Below are positions 50,746 through 59,466 of a stretch of DNA of 64,000 nucleotides, piece after piece; the first letter of the stretch is position 1; the number at the start of each line of letters is the position of its first letter. Source of the DNA: Dehalococcoidia bacterium (GTDB lineage Bacteria > Chloroflexota > Dehalococcoidia > Lucifugimonadales > UBA1123); contig VXRN01000056.1 in assembly GCA_009838465.1 (NCBI GenBank), forward strand, positions 1-64,000. The letters run 5' to 3'. The notes beneath the pieces are model-generated. The model had not been told where the DNA came from. It did no database searches and was given only the letters and a program-made list of their open reading frames with translations. Position numbers and translations under genes: made by a program.

Positions 50746-52362
50746 CTAATCCATCGATATGTCGTCTGTCCGGTACATGACATGCCCTCCGACGATGGTG
50801 GCGGCCGACTCGATTTGTCCCAACTCATGGGCCACCTCTCTGAATGGGTCGTGTTGCAGTACCACCAGGTCCCCGAGCTTGCCAACTTCCAAGGAACCCT
50901 TGACGTTCTCCTCGAATGAGGAGAAGGCGGCGTTGACCGTCATCATGGAAATTGCTTCCCTTGTGGAGACACGTTCCGCCCCGGAAAGGATATTGCCGGA
51001 GCTAGTGAGCCGGTCGATGGCATTCTGTATGCAGAACAGCGGGTTCACAGGGGTTACGGGGCAGTCAGAGTGCAGAAGAGGCTTGATGCCCGAACGGAGA
51101 GTGGAGCCGATAGGATCGAGGTGAGTAACTCGCTCCGGCCCCAGGAAGCGGTCCCGATGGCGGTCGCCGAAGTAGTACACGTGGTTGGGGAAGAAGTCGG
51201 GGATTACCCCCAGAGCCCGCATCCTGGAAATATGGTCAGGGACGCATACCTGGCAGTGCTCTATGCGGAAGCGGTGGTCGGCTTTGGGTATAGTCAGCAG
51301 GGCGTTCTCGTATGCCGCCAGCACGGCGTCTATGGCGGCGTCGCCATTGGCGTGAGTTGCGATCTGGTAGCCTCGTCGGTGCAGGGTCATGACGATGTCG
51401 TTCAGTTCATCCTGCTCGTATATGAGCCAGCCCTGTTCGTCGGGGTCGCAGTGATAGGGCTCTCGCAGGGCTGCTGTGATTCCCTGTATGGAGCCGTCCG
51501 AAATGATCTTGCATCCCGCAACCCGTATCCATTCGTCACCGTCGCCTGACTGCCAGGCAAAGCCGGAGTCCTTCAAATATGCCCACTGAATGAACATGTT
51601 CACCCTGAACTTGAGAAAGCCTTCCCGTTTCGCCCGGTGGTAAGTGTGCAGAATGTCGATGCCTCGCGCGTTTCCCACTCCTGCGTCGTGGATGGTGGTT
51701 ATGCCCCGGCGCAGATACTCCTCCTGTGCCTGTACGAAGCCGTTGCGAACATCTTCTTCCGTGTAGGTTGGCAGGAGTCGGTGGATCAGAGTCTGCGCTG
51801 TTTCGTACAGCATTCCGTCCGGCTCGCCGCTGGCCCGGAACCTGCCGATGCGACCGCCGGGCGGGTCGGGAGTTTCGTCGTGGATACCGGCCATCTCCAG
51901 AGCGAGTGAGTTGGCCGCCAGCATGTGCCCGGAGTTGTGGACGATGGCGATGGGATGGACCGCAGATACGGCGTCCAGATCATGGTGAGTAGGGTGGCGC
52001 ATATCCTGAAGTCCGGTATCGTCGTAGCCCCGACCGCGTATCCAATCGCCCGGCGGCGTTATGTACGCCCGCTCGCGCAGCAGCTCTACTATGTCGCCGA
52101 TGTTGCGGTTGGGCGGCGTGCGAACATCCACGTCCAGCAGATCGGTGCTGTACCCGACCATGTGGTTGTGCGGCTCGATGAACCCGGGCAGGACCGTCTT
52201 GCCCTGGGCGTCGATGACCGTCGTGCGGCTGTGCTTGTAAGCCGAGACTTCGTCGTTGGTCCCCAGCGCTGCTATCCTGCCGTTCCGAATACCGACGGCC
52301 TGAACCACGCTGTCGCGCGAGTCCATGGTCTCCACCCGGCCGTTGACGACGATCAGGTCCAC
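50746..52362 (-). CDS. YtcJ-like metal-dependent amidohydrolase
   Basis: 538 residues. Amidohydrolase superfamily, group including N-substituted formamide deformylase and YtcJ. Motifs: LPGFIEPHNHMVGYS near residue 60 (HxH), the long insertion with HNSGHMLAANSLAL, GYQIATHANGDAAIDAVL (His), FRIEHCQVC (His) and HSDCPVTPVNP (Asp). The metal-binding set is intact. It precedes (in transcription it follows) the amidohydrolase at 52403 with a 40-base gap, so both are probably co-transcribed. Substrate unknown, probably an amide. Confidence 0.9.
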   Translation of the reverse strand: MDLIVVNGRVETMDSRDSVVQAVGIRNGRIAALGTNDEVSAYKHSRTTVIDAQGKTVLPGFIEPHNHMVGYSTDLLDVDVRTPPNRNIGDIVELLRERAYITPPGDWIRGRGYDDTGLQDMRHPTHHDLDAVSAVHPIAIVHNSGHMLAANSLALEMAGIHDETPDPPGGRIGRFRASGEPDGMLYETAQTLIHRLLPTYTEEDVRNGFVQAQEEYLRRGITTIHDAGVGNARGIDILHTYHRAKREGFLKFRVNMFIQWAYLKDSGFAWQSGDGDEWIRVAGCKIISDGSIQGITAALREPYHCDPDEQGWLIYEQDELNDIVMTLHRRGYQIATHANGDAAIDAVLAAYENALLTIPKADHRFRIEHCQVCVPDHISRMRALGVIPDFFPNHVYYFGDRHRDRFLGPERVTHLDPIGSTLRSGIKPLLHSDCPVTPVNPLFCIQNAIDRLTSSGNILSGAERVSTREAISMMTVNAAFSSFEENVKGSLEVGKLGDLVVLQHDPFREVAHELGQIESAATIVGGHVMYRTDDISMD

Positions 52363-52402
52363 TTGAGTTCAGCCTGTAGATACATTCTTCCGGTCATGGG
52401 GT

Positions 52403-53635
52403 CTAAGAGTTCCGCTCGTCAAGACAGGTGACGCCGTTCTTCATAACGTACCGGACCGCTTTGCCGCGTTCCAGCATCGTCACATCTTCTATAGGGTTGC
52501 CGTCCACAAGAATGATGTCGGCCCTTTTGCCCGGCTCGACGCTGCCGATTTCATGTCCCAGGCCGACACAGGCGGCCGCGTCGCTCGTAGCGGCTACGAT
52601 GGCCTGCATGGGAGTCATTCCCGCCTCCACGAGGCAGCTTAATTCGTGCGCGTTGTTGCCGTGCTCCCATCCGCCCTCGTCGGTGCCAGCGGTCACCGTA
52701 ACCCCGCACTCCAGGGCCATTTGCAGGCTCTTGACGTGGTGTTCACGCAGCTCCAGAGTACGCGCTCTGCCGTGCGGGGTTCCCCTCGTCAAATGGAAGG
52801 TGTACACCCCGAAGGTTGGCGTGAAACAGATTCCCTTATCGGCCATCATCTCAAGCAGTTGGGGGTCTTCGTCGAGGTATGTGCCGTGCTCGATGGAGTC
52901 CACGCCCACCTCGATGGCCATACGAAGGCCCTCGCCTCCGAGCGCGTGGCACATCACACGGCGATCTCTCTTGTGCGCTTCATCCACCAGCACCTCGAGC
53001 TCCGCGCGCTCGAACAGCACATTCTTGGGGCCCAGCCCGGCGGCTGAACTCGCGCCGCCGGTGGTGGCCGTCTTTATGACGGTCGCGCCCGCACCGACCA
53101 TCTCGCGCACCTTTGCGCGCATGGCCAAAGGGCCGTCGGCCACTCCCCAGGGAAGCCCGGAATCTTCCCCTTCGGGCGGCCTGTAGCCCAGTGGGCTCAC
53201 CCTGTCGCCCATGCCTCCGGTCGGTGTGATGAAGCCCAGCGCGACCAGCAGGCGCGGCCCCGGCACCAGCCCTTCGTCCACCGCCATGCTAAATCCGGCG
53301 TCCAGTCCTCCGGCGTCCCGAACGGTAGTGTAGCCGCTCTCGAGCGTCTGGCGCAGTACGGACGCGATGCGGAGGTGGCGCGTGGAGCGAGGCTCGGTTA
53401 TTCCCCACCTGCTGGCAATCTCGTAGCTGAATGACGCCAGGTGGTCATGCGTATCAATCAGTCCCGGCATCAGCGTCATTCCGGGGGCTTCGATCACTTC
53501 CGCACCGTCGGGAATTTGCAACGATTGGTCGTCGCCCACGTTCACTATGTCGCTGCCTTCGATGAGCACGACCGCATCCGGCAGCGGCGCGCCGCCGTTG
53601 CCGTCTATCAGCGTCGCTCCCGTGATTGCCTTCAT
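52403..53635 (-). CDS. Metal-dependent amidohydrolase, imidazolonepropionase-like
   Basis: 410 residues. Motifs: MPGLIDTHDHLASFS (HxH), the Lys in GATVIKTATTGGASS, RRVMCHALGGEG (His), VDSIEHGTYLDE (His) and VTAGTDEGGWEHGN (Asp), the same site order as the gene at 40998. ATG 53635 has GGGAGG about six bases upstream; GTG 53650 is less likely. The SDR gene ends 24 bases upstream, so SDR, this gene and the YtcJ-like gene form a likely operon for an unknown amide or lactam. Confidence 0.9.
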   Translation of the reverse strand: MKAITGATLIDGNGGAPLPDAVVLIEGSDIVNVGDDQSLQIPDGAEVIEAPGMTLMPGLIDTHDHLASFSYEIASRWGITEPRSTRHLRIASVLRQTLESGYTTVRDAGGLDAGFSMAVDEGLVPGPRLLVALGFITPTGGMGDRVSPLGYRPPEGEDSGLPWGVADGPLAMRAKVREMVGAGATVIKTATTGGASSAAGLGPKNVLFERAELEVLVDEAHKRDRRVMCHALGGEGLRMAIEVGVDSIEHGTYLDEDPQLLEMMADKGICFTPTFGVYTFHLTRGTPHGRARTLELREHHVKSLQMALECGVTVTAGTDEGGWEHGNNAHELSCLVEAGMTPMQAIVAATSDAAACVGLGHEIGSVEPGKRADIILVDGNPIEDVTMLERGKAVRYVMKNGVTCLDERNS

Positions 53636-53659
53636 GCCAATACCTCCCACTTCCGGGTT

Positions 53660-54415
53660 TTACATGGCGGTGAAGCCGCCGTCCACGACCAGTTCGGCGC
53701 CGGTTATGTAGGACGCTTCGTCGGAGGCGAGGAACAGGACCGCGTAGCCGACCTCCTCGGGGAGCCCTATTCGGCGCATAGGGACGCCGTTGGCGACCAT
53801 GTTGCTGCGCATATCGGGGTCCCGCGCCGCGCTGGAGGAGCGCATGGGCGGCATTGCGCCCGGATGCACGGAGTTCACCCTTATCCCCTCCTGGGCGTAC
53901 TGGACGGCGGCGGACTTGGTTACTATGCGCACGGCGCCCTTGGAGGCGTTGTATCCCATGTGGATTACGTTCTGCCCGACGATACCGCTGATGGAGGATA
54001 TGTTCACGATGGAGCCGCCACCCGCCTCCTGCATCTGCGGGATCACGGTCTTCATGCCCAGAAAAACGCCCTTGGCGTTGATGTCCATGAAGGTGTCCCA
54101 TGCCTCGGTGCTCATGGTGTCGGGGTGGTGAGTGCCGCTGATGCCGGCGTTGTTGACGAGAATGTCCAATTTACCATATCGCGCCAGCGTCGCCTCGAGA
54201 GCCTCTTCCCAGTCGGACTCGCTGGTGACGTCCAGCTTCATGAACACCGCGTCGCCGCCCGACTCGGCTATTTCGGCCTCGACTTGTCTGCCCTCCTCTT
54301 CCATGACGTCGGCTATGACGACTTTCGCGCCCTCTCGCGCGAAAATCCTGCACTCCTCGGCGCCCATGCCGTTCGCGCCTCCGGTTATTATTGCGACCTT
54401 TCCTTCGAGTCTCAT
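53660..54415 (-). CDS. SDR family oxidoreductase
   Basis: 251 residues, classical SDR. Cofactor motif TGGANGMGAEE near residues 11-21, DVMEEEG after beta-2 (Asp, favouring NAD), NNAGISG, Ser in ISSISGIVGQN and Tyr-x3-Lys in YNASKGAV. The C-terminus ITGAELVVDGGFTAM is typical. First gene of the probable operon with two amidohydrolases. It oxidises or reduces an alcohol/ketone intermediate. Confidence 0.92.
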   Translation of the reverse strand: MRLEGKVAIITGGANGMGAEECRIFAREGAKVVIADVMEEEGRQVEAEIAESGGDAVFMKLDVTSESDWEEALEATLARYGKLDILVNNAGISGTHHPDTMSTEAWDTFMDINAKGVFLGMKTVIPQMQEAGGGSIVNISSISGIVGQNVIHMGYNASKGAVRIVTKSAAVQYAQEGIRVNSVHPGAMPPMRSSSAARDPDMRSNMVANGVPMRRIGLPEEVGYAVLFLASDEASYITGAELVVDGGFTAM

Positions 54416-54746
54416 AGTTCACCTCGATGTGTCTTTGCTAAGTTCTGTTGTCGTTCACCTGGCTCCTGCAAAGTCGGCGAATGATGCGACATATATCATA
54501 GTTTATAGATACCCAGAAAAGTGCTGGGCGCTAGCTGGGAGGGTCACAGGGTCGGGCTGGGACAGTTTTCATCCAGCGTTGCCCAGAGTTTTCCCAGCGT
54601 TGAAGCTACGAAAGGATTCTCTCGCCGTCCGCCGTCCTGCTCTATAAACAATTATTTATACGTATGTTCTGAATCTATGCCATAATTGTAGCATAGAATG
54701 AGGTATTGGACGAAACCGTGAATGACTTTGCAAAGACCCTGGTCGT
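54416..54746. other. 331-base gap, AT-rich, with diverged repeats
   Basis: No gene seen. A segment at about 54540-54620 (CCAGCGTTGCCCAGAGTTTT, CCCAGCGTTGAAG) resembles the reverse complement of 4692-4760 (AACGCTGGGAGAACTCTGG). A TCTATGC/GCATAGA dyad sits at 54674-54697. The region near 54650-54690 is AT-rich. Confidence 0.5.
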
Positions 54747-55853
54747 TCACACCGAGTACTTCTCCACCGAATCGGGATTCAGCTCCAGCCCAAGCCCGGG
54801 CTTGTCCGGGAACGGTGACCACATGCCATCTTTGTGTTCGGGGAATTCCATGTACCAGATTAAGTCGGCCTCGTGCGCCGTCTTCAGGTACTCGACGACT
54901 TTCAGGTTGGGGGTCGCACAGCACATGTGCAGATGCACTAGCTGGACCCCGTGTGGCGCGACGGGCAGGTCGAAGCCGTGCGCCATGTGGGCGACCTTCA
55001 TCCACTCGGTAATTCCTCCGACGCGCCCGACGTCAGGCTGCACGATGTCGGCCCCGCCCCTTGAGATCAACTCCTTGAAGCCGTACTTGGTGTACTCGTG
55101 CTCGCCGGTCGCCACGGGTATGGTGGTGGAGGCCGCGATCCTGGCCATGCCGTCTATGTCGTCCGCCAGCAGCGGCTCCTCGAACCAGCCTATGCGGTAC
55201 TGCTCGAACTCCCTGGCCATGTAGATAGCCTGCTTGGGGTAATAGCCGTTGTTGGCGTCTATGTAGATGTCAACGTCGTCGCCCAGCGCTTTTCGGACGG
55301 CGGCGACTCGTTCGACGTCCTCCCGCTCCGACTGGCCGAAGTCCTTGCCCACCTTGATCTTCACGCGGGGTATGCCCTGCTCGACCCACTCGGTGGTCTC
55401 GGCGATCAGTTCGTCAACCGAGAAGTTTGTCCATCCGCCTGAGCCGTAGATGGGCACCGACTCCTGGAACGGTCCCAGCAGTCTGTATAGGGGCAATCCG
55501 AGCGCCTTCGCCTTCAGGTCCCAGAGGCAGATGTCCACAGCGGACAGCGCGCAGAAGGCGATGCCCTTGCGTCCATAGCCTCTGACGCGCCAGAACATAT
55601 CGTTCCAGAGCTTTTCGATGTTGAACGGGTCCTGTCCGACCAGGAGGTCCTTGAAGCCGTGCTCGATGACCTCACGGACGCCAGGGCTTGACTGACCGAG
55701 TCCGAAGCCTTCGACGCCCTCATCGGTGTGGATGTGGACGAAGAGCTGGGAACGTCCCCCGGAACCCGGCTTCAGAGGCGGGATCGTGGCGTCCTGGATC
55801 GGAGCTGCGTGGGGGTAGCTGAGGACGGTGGTGGTTACGTCGGTGATTCGCAT
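54747..55853 (-). CDS. Enolase superfamily enzyme (mandelate racemase/muconate-lactonizing type)
   Basis: 368 residues. It abstracts the proton alpha to a carboxylate, usually to dehydrate a sugar acid. Residues visible in order: Lys in VKIKVGKDFG near residue 165, metal ligands Asp in YIDANNGYYP, Glu in WFEEPLLADD and Glu in ATGEHEYTKYG, and the catalytic His in VAPHGVQLVHLHMC. The H-x-D pairing typical of the mandelate racemase/D-sugar-acid dehydratase subgroup is likely (QPDVGRVGG...APHG). Separated by 300 bases from the SDR gene on the same strand. Confidence 0.9.
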   Translation of the reverse strand: MRITDVTTTVLSYPHAAPIQDATIPPLKPGSGGRSQLFVHIHTDEGVEGFGLGQSSPGVREVIEHGFKDLLVGQDPFNIEKLWNDMFWRVRGYGRKGIAFCALSAVDICLWDLKAKALGLPLYRLLGPFQESVPIYGSGGWTNFSVDELIAETTEWVEQGIPRVKIKVGKDFGQSEREDVERVAAVRKALGDDVDIYIDANNGYYPKQAIYMAREFEQYRIGWFEEPLLADDIDGMARIAASTTIPVATGEHEYTKYGFKELISRGGADIVQPDVGRVGGITEWMKVAHMAHGFDLPVAPHGVQLVHLHMCCATPNLKVVEYLKTAHEADLIWYMEFPEHKDGMWSPFPDKPGLGLELNPDSVEKYSV

Positions 55854-55981
55854 CTTCTGTGGTCTCCTAGTGGTGGGGATGAAGTTGCGCTTGGTGTCTG
55901 GCGTTCTTCACTCCGGCGATTATTATAGACGGTGGGGCTGAGAGGGGTAGGTATTTGAAGTATTCGCGCTTGAGTTTGGGG

Positions 55982-56025
55982 TCTCACCCCCATCCTAGCC
56001 TTCCCCCTTGACGGGGGAAGGGATT
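55982..56025. repeat. Repeat family B
   Basis: TCACCCCCATCCTAGCCTTC then CCCCTTGACGGGGGAAGGGA and TTTTTGCC, between the enolase-type gene and the DUF2283 gene. Confidence 0.75.
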
Positions 56026-56073
56026 TTTGCCTACCTCTGTGAGAGACGGTGGGGGACAAATCTCCGCTGTACA

Positions 56074-56412
56074 TTATGCCTGCGCCATGGATACGCTCTC
56101 CCGCAGCGAAGGGTCAAGCAGGTGGACGCTAATCCTGTCTCCGTCGGTCCTCATCTCAAGGAACCGGTTTATCGGCTCTGACGAGAGAGCCTTCATTACC
56201 GTATCTTCCACTTCGCCAATCCTGATTCCAGATTCCGAACCTACGTGATGCAGGAAGTTGAAGATGGTCAGTCCCGCCGGGCCGTCGCCTTCCGGGTCCA
56301 TCCTTAGAAGGATATGGTCAGAGAGTTGGTAGCCTGTGGCTTCTCTGGAATGACCGAAGGCAATGTATAGAATATCTCCTTCGGCATCGTAGGTTATACG
56401 GACTGAGTTCAT
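56074..56412 (-). CDS. DUF2283 family protein, possible antitoxin
   Basis: 112 residues. The first half, MNSVRITYDAEGDILYIAFG then HSREATGYQLSDHILLRMDP, matches DUF2283, a small beta-rich domain often encoded beside short toxin-like genes. Its ATG overlaps the TGA stop of the preceding gene (ATGA), showing tight coupling. The C-terminal half (EVEDTVMKALSSEPINRFLEMRTDGDRISVHLL) is an extension beyond the usual domain. By position it would be the antitoxin partner, but no activity has been shown for such pairs that I can rely on. Confidence 0.75.
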   Translation of the reverse strand: MNSVRITYDAEGDILYIAFGHSREATGYQLSDHILLRMDPEGDGPAGLTIFNFLHHVGSESGIRIGEVEDTVMKALSSEPINRFLEMRTDGDRISVHLLDPSLRESVSMAQA

Positions 56413-56747
56413 CTCGATGTTGCCCTCCGTCGCATGACATAGTATGCGGTCAGGATGAAGTTGTTCTCGGTTGCATCCTGATTGTATCCAAATCTTACCA
56501 CCACTACTACCGTTGTATTGCCACGAGGCAGGTCGGCGCGGTCTTGGTAGTATAGATAGACGTCCGGTCTGATGGAATCTTGAAATCGGCGTCCTCGGCG
56601 AATTGCTTCAAACACGTGGTGTTTGTAATCACGCACCTCCGGGTGTTCATCAAAGATGTGTTCCCACCGCTCCCAGGTAAGGTATATCCAGTGGCCACGT
56701 CTGTCTCTAACGCTGTCGGGGATAGAGTATTCTCCACCTCTTGCCAT
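56409..56747 (-). CDS. HPE-motif nuclease-like protein, possible toxin
   Basis: 112 residues. The segment HWIYLTWERWEHIFDEHPEV near residues 19-38 matches the W-x-H-I-x-x-x-HPE motif of the PBECR/DUF4258-like group, predicted RNase-fold domains in phage and toxin-antitoxin loci. A conserved-looking core of YQDRADLPRGNTTVVVVVRFG and a C-terminal ILTAYYVMRRR follow. CGGAG lies 7 bases before the ATG. It overlaps the DUF2283 gene by four bases. Its position 18 bases after an SDR gene may put the pair under that gene's promoter. Function is inference. Confidence 0.7.
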   Translation of the reverse strand: MARGGEYSIPDSVRDRRGHWIYLTWERWEHIFDEHPEVRDYKHHVFEAIRRGRRFQDSIRPDVYLYYQDRADLPRGNTTVVVVVRFGYNQDATENNFILTAYYVMRRRATSR

Positions 56748-56765
56748 GCCGGACTCCGGCGAGGG

Positions 56766-57557
56766 CTAGCGGCTGCCCGCCGACCTGCCGCCGTCCACCA
56801 TATAGACTCCTCCGGTGCAGAAGCTGCTGTCGTCACTGGAGAGGAAAAGCATCAGCCTCGCCACCTCCTCGGGCTCGCCGTACCGCTGAAGCGGCAGCCG
56901 GTCCGCGGCCGCCTGCTTTATCACATCTACGGTCACTTTAGAGTCGTCCATCGCCGCCACACGCATCTTTTCGATAGAACGCATCATGCGGGTTTCGATG
57001 GGAGCCGGGTTGACGGTGTTGACCCTGATGCCGTCAGGCGCGAACTCCAGGGCGGCGGTACGCATCAGCCCTATGACGGCGTGCTTGCTGGTGTTGTATG
57101 CGGACATTTCCGGGGCTCCGCCGATGCCCGCTGTGGACGAGGTGACGACGATGCTGCCTCCACCACGCTCTCGCATTACGGGCACAGCGTACTTGATTCC
57201 CAGCCACACGCCGCGCACGTTGACTGCCATTACGCGGTCGAAGACGTCTATGGGATAGTCAGTTATGAGGGACAGCGTTCCCTCGATTCCCGCGTTGGCG
57301 AGCAGCACGTCTATGCCGCCCCAGCGTTCGACGGCTGCGTTGACGTAGTTCTGGGTCTGGTCTGGTTGGGTGACGTCGGCGACGGTGTAGCTGGCCTTGT
57401 CCTCGCCGATAGATTGCACCACCTCTCTGAGGGCGGCTTCGTCGAGGTCAACCAGGGCCACCCGCGCTCCTTCCTCGGCGAATAACCTGGCGGCTGCGCT
57501 TCCGATGCCGCCGGTTGCGCCGGTGATCACTGCCACTTTTCCTTCCAAGCGGGACAT
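56766..57557 (-). CDS. SDR family oxidoreductase
   Basis: 263 residues, classical SDR. Motifs TGATGGIGSAA near residues 13-23, LVDLDEAAL (Asp for NAD), NAGIEG, Ser in VTSSTAGIGG and Tyr-x3-Lys in YNTSKHAV. C-terminal CTGGVYMVDGGRSAGSR. It resembles the other two SDRs in the window but is not a near-identical copy. It is followed by the toxin-antitoxin-like pair on the same strand. Confidence 0.92.
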   Translation of the reverse strand: MSRLEGKVAVITGATGGIGSAAARLFAEEGARVALVDLDEAALREVVQSIGEDKASYTVADVTQPDQTQNYVNAAVERWGGIDVLLANAGIEGTLSLITDYPIDVFDRVMAVNVRGVWLGIKYAVPVMRERGGGSIVVTSSTAGIGGAPEMSAYNTSKHAVIGLMRTAALEFAPDGIRVNTVNPAPIETRMMRSIEKMRVAAMDDSKVTVDVIKQAAADRLPLQRYGEPEEVARLMLFLSSDDSSFCTGGVYMVDGGRSAGSR

Positions 57558-57651
57558 TTCTAACTCCTTAGGGTACAGCGCTGATGTTTCGTTCCTGGTT
57601 TTGTATCACCACTTCGCAGGTCTGACAAGCGGCGGGGGTTTCGTGCGGGCA

Positions 57652-57680
57652 TTGACGTTCCACTTCCGAGAGCTTACCAT
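57652..57680 (+). promoter_or_regulatory. Predicted promoter of the GMC oxidoreductase gene
   Basis: TTGACG (57652-57657), 17 bases, TACCAT (57675-57680), 41 bases before the GTG start at 57722. Confidence 0.5.
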
Positions 57681-57721
57681 CCCAGCGGTATCACATCAGC
57701 GTCATGTACAGGAGGCAGGGA

Positions 57722-59287
57722 GTGAAGTACGACTACATCGTGATCGGAGCGGGGTCGGCGGGAGCGATCCTCGCCACCAGGCTTTCGGAAGACCCCAATA
57801 CCTCGGTGCTCCTGCTGGAGGCGGGTCCGGACTACCCGGACATCGAAAGCCTGCCGGAGGAGGTCAAGTACGGCTACAAGTCCACCAAGCCTATCTGGGA
57901 CAGCGACCACAACTGGCAGTACACGGCCAGGGGCACGGACGAGGCGGAGATCGAGATTCCCAGAGGCAAGGTGACGGGCGGGTCGAGCGCGATCAACGGG
58001 CAGGTCTTCCTGCGCGGCATTCCAGAGGACTACGACGACTGGGCGTCATGGGGCAATGACGAGTGGAGCTTCCAGAAGCTAGTGCCTTACTTCAACATGG
58101 TGGAGACGGACACCACTTACCAGGACGATCCCGGCGACTTCCACGGCTCAAGCGGGCCCATCATCTGTCACCGATTCCCGCAGGAGGAGTGGCAGGAGGG
58201 GAATCACGCCTGGTTCGAGGCGTGGCGAGACAATGGTCACCCGCACTGTGAGGACCATAACGCGCCCGGCACTGCCGGAGTGGGGCCAATACCCCTTAAT
58301 AATCCAGAGGGCATACGCTGGTCCACGGCCATAGGATACCTGGGCCTCTCGCGCCATCGGCTCAACCTGACAATCAGGGCCAACGTGACGGTCAAGAGGA
58401 TACTGTTCGACACCAACGGGGAACGTCCCAGGGCGACGGGCGTGGAGGCGGTCTCTGACGATGAGACCTTCGTCGTCGAGGCTGACGAGATCATCCTCAG
58501 CGCGGGGGCTATCGGTTCGCCCCAGATACTGATGCTGTCCGGTGTCGGGCCAGCCGACCACCTGGGGGAGCATGGGATTGAGACCGTCATAGACTCGCCG
58601 GGCGTCGGCCAGAATCTAGCTGACCATCCGCTCCTCTGGCTGTTGTGGGCCACCAAGCCGGAGGTAGAACTGAAACGCTTCGTTCCCAACGGCCAGTTGC
58701 TGGTGAGGTACACGGCTGAGGGATCTGCCATAGATACCGACATGATAGTTTACCTGTCGGCGGCATCAGGCAAGCAAAGAAAATTAGGCGGCCAGCACGG
58801 CGACCTGGTGGGACTGGGCGCCGGACTTGGGCTGAACCTGGCGCTGTCCAAGGGCGAGCTCAGGCTACGCTCCAACGACTACAGGGACTATCCCTACCTG
58901 GACTACAACCTCCTGGACCACGAGGAGGATCTTCGCAGGTACAGGGACAGCGTCCGCATGATTGTCGGCCTGGAGGACCATCCGGCAATGGCCGCTATGA
59001 TAGACAAGAGGGTATATCCCGAGGACTCCGACCTGGAGTCGGACGAGGCGCTGGACCTGTGGATGAAGCGGTACGTGGGGACGGGCCACCACATCTCCTG
59101 CACAGCGAAGATGGGGCCCAGCTCGGACCCGATGGCCGTGGTGGACCAGTACGGCAAGGTCTATGGGGCGGACGGTCTGCGGGTCGCGGACGCCTCAATC
59201 ATGCCGGAGTGTGTCCGGGCGAACATCAATGTCACCGTTCTGATGATGGGCGAGCGTGTCGCGGAGTTCATCAAGCAGGGGAAGTGA
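57722..59287 (+). CDS. GMC family FAD oxidoreductase (choline dehydrogenase-like)
   Basis: 521 residues. FAD-binding GAGSAGAILATRLSE begins near residue 9; the GMC signature GGSSAINGQVFLRGIPEDYDDWASWGN is near residue 85. The second signature GAIGSPQILMLSGVGPADHL is near 260. The C-terminal active-site region GTGHHISCTAKMG and ANINVTVLMMGERVAEF carries the catalytic His and Asn. It oxidises primary or secondary alcohols. The start is GTG 57722: the AGGAGG that would serve it lies within a longer frame beginning at ATG 57704. It is a stand-alone transcription unit. Confidence 0.92.
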   Translation: MKYDYIVIGAGSAGAILATRLSEDPNTSVLLLEAGPDYPDIESLPEEVKYGYKSTKPIWDSDHNWQYTARGTDEAEIEIPRGKVTGGSSAINGQVFLRGIPEDYDDWASWGNDEWSFQKLVPYFNMVETDTTYQDDPGDFHGSSGPIICHRFPQEEWQEGNHAWFEAWRDNGHPHCEDHNAPGTAGVGPIPLNNPEGIRWSTAIGYLGLSRHRLNLTIRANVTVKRILFDTNGERPRATGVEAVSDDETFVVEADEIILSAGAIGSPQILMLSGVGPADHLGEHGIETVIDSPGVGQNLADHPLLWLLWATKPEVELKRFVPNGQLLVRYTAEGSAIDTDMIVYLSAASGKQRKLGGQHGDLVGLGAGLGLNLALSKGELRLRSNDYRDYPYLDYNLLDHEEDLRRYRDSVRMIVGLEDHPAMAAMIDKRVYPEDSDLESDEALDLWMKRYVGTGHHISCTAKMGPSSDPMAVVDQYGKVYGADGLRVADASIMPECVRANINVTVLMMGERVAEFIKQGK

Positions 59288-59313
59288 GGATTGGGGAATT
59301 TAGTAGGCAGGGG

Positions 59314-59393
59314 GATCACCCCCATCCTAACCTTCCCCCGTCAAGGGGGAAGGGACTTTTGCCTACCCTCGTGAGCCCTCAAGGGAGAGGGGA
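59314..59393. repeat. Repeat family B followed by a family A half
   Basis: CACCCCCATCCTAACCTTCC then CCCGTCAAGGGGGAAGGGAC, a TTTTGCCTACCCTCGTGAGC spacer and CCTCAAGGGAGAGGGGAT. It shows the two repeat families joined in one unit, between the GMC and ADP-ribosylglycohydrolase genes. Confidence 0.75.
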
Positions 59394-59466
59394 TGTGTTG
59401 GCTGAAATTCGCGATTGTCTGAACTTTACCTAGCCTTGTCATCTGAGTGTTTTAGAGGGGTATCGA

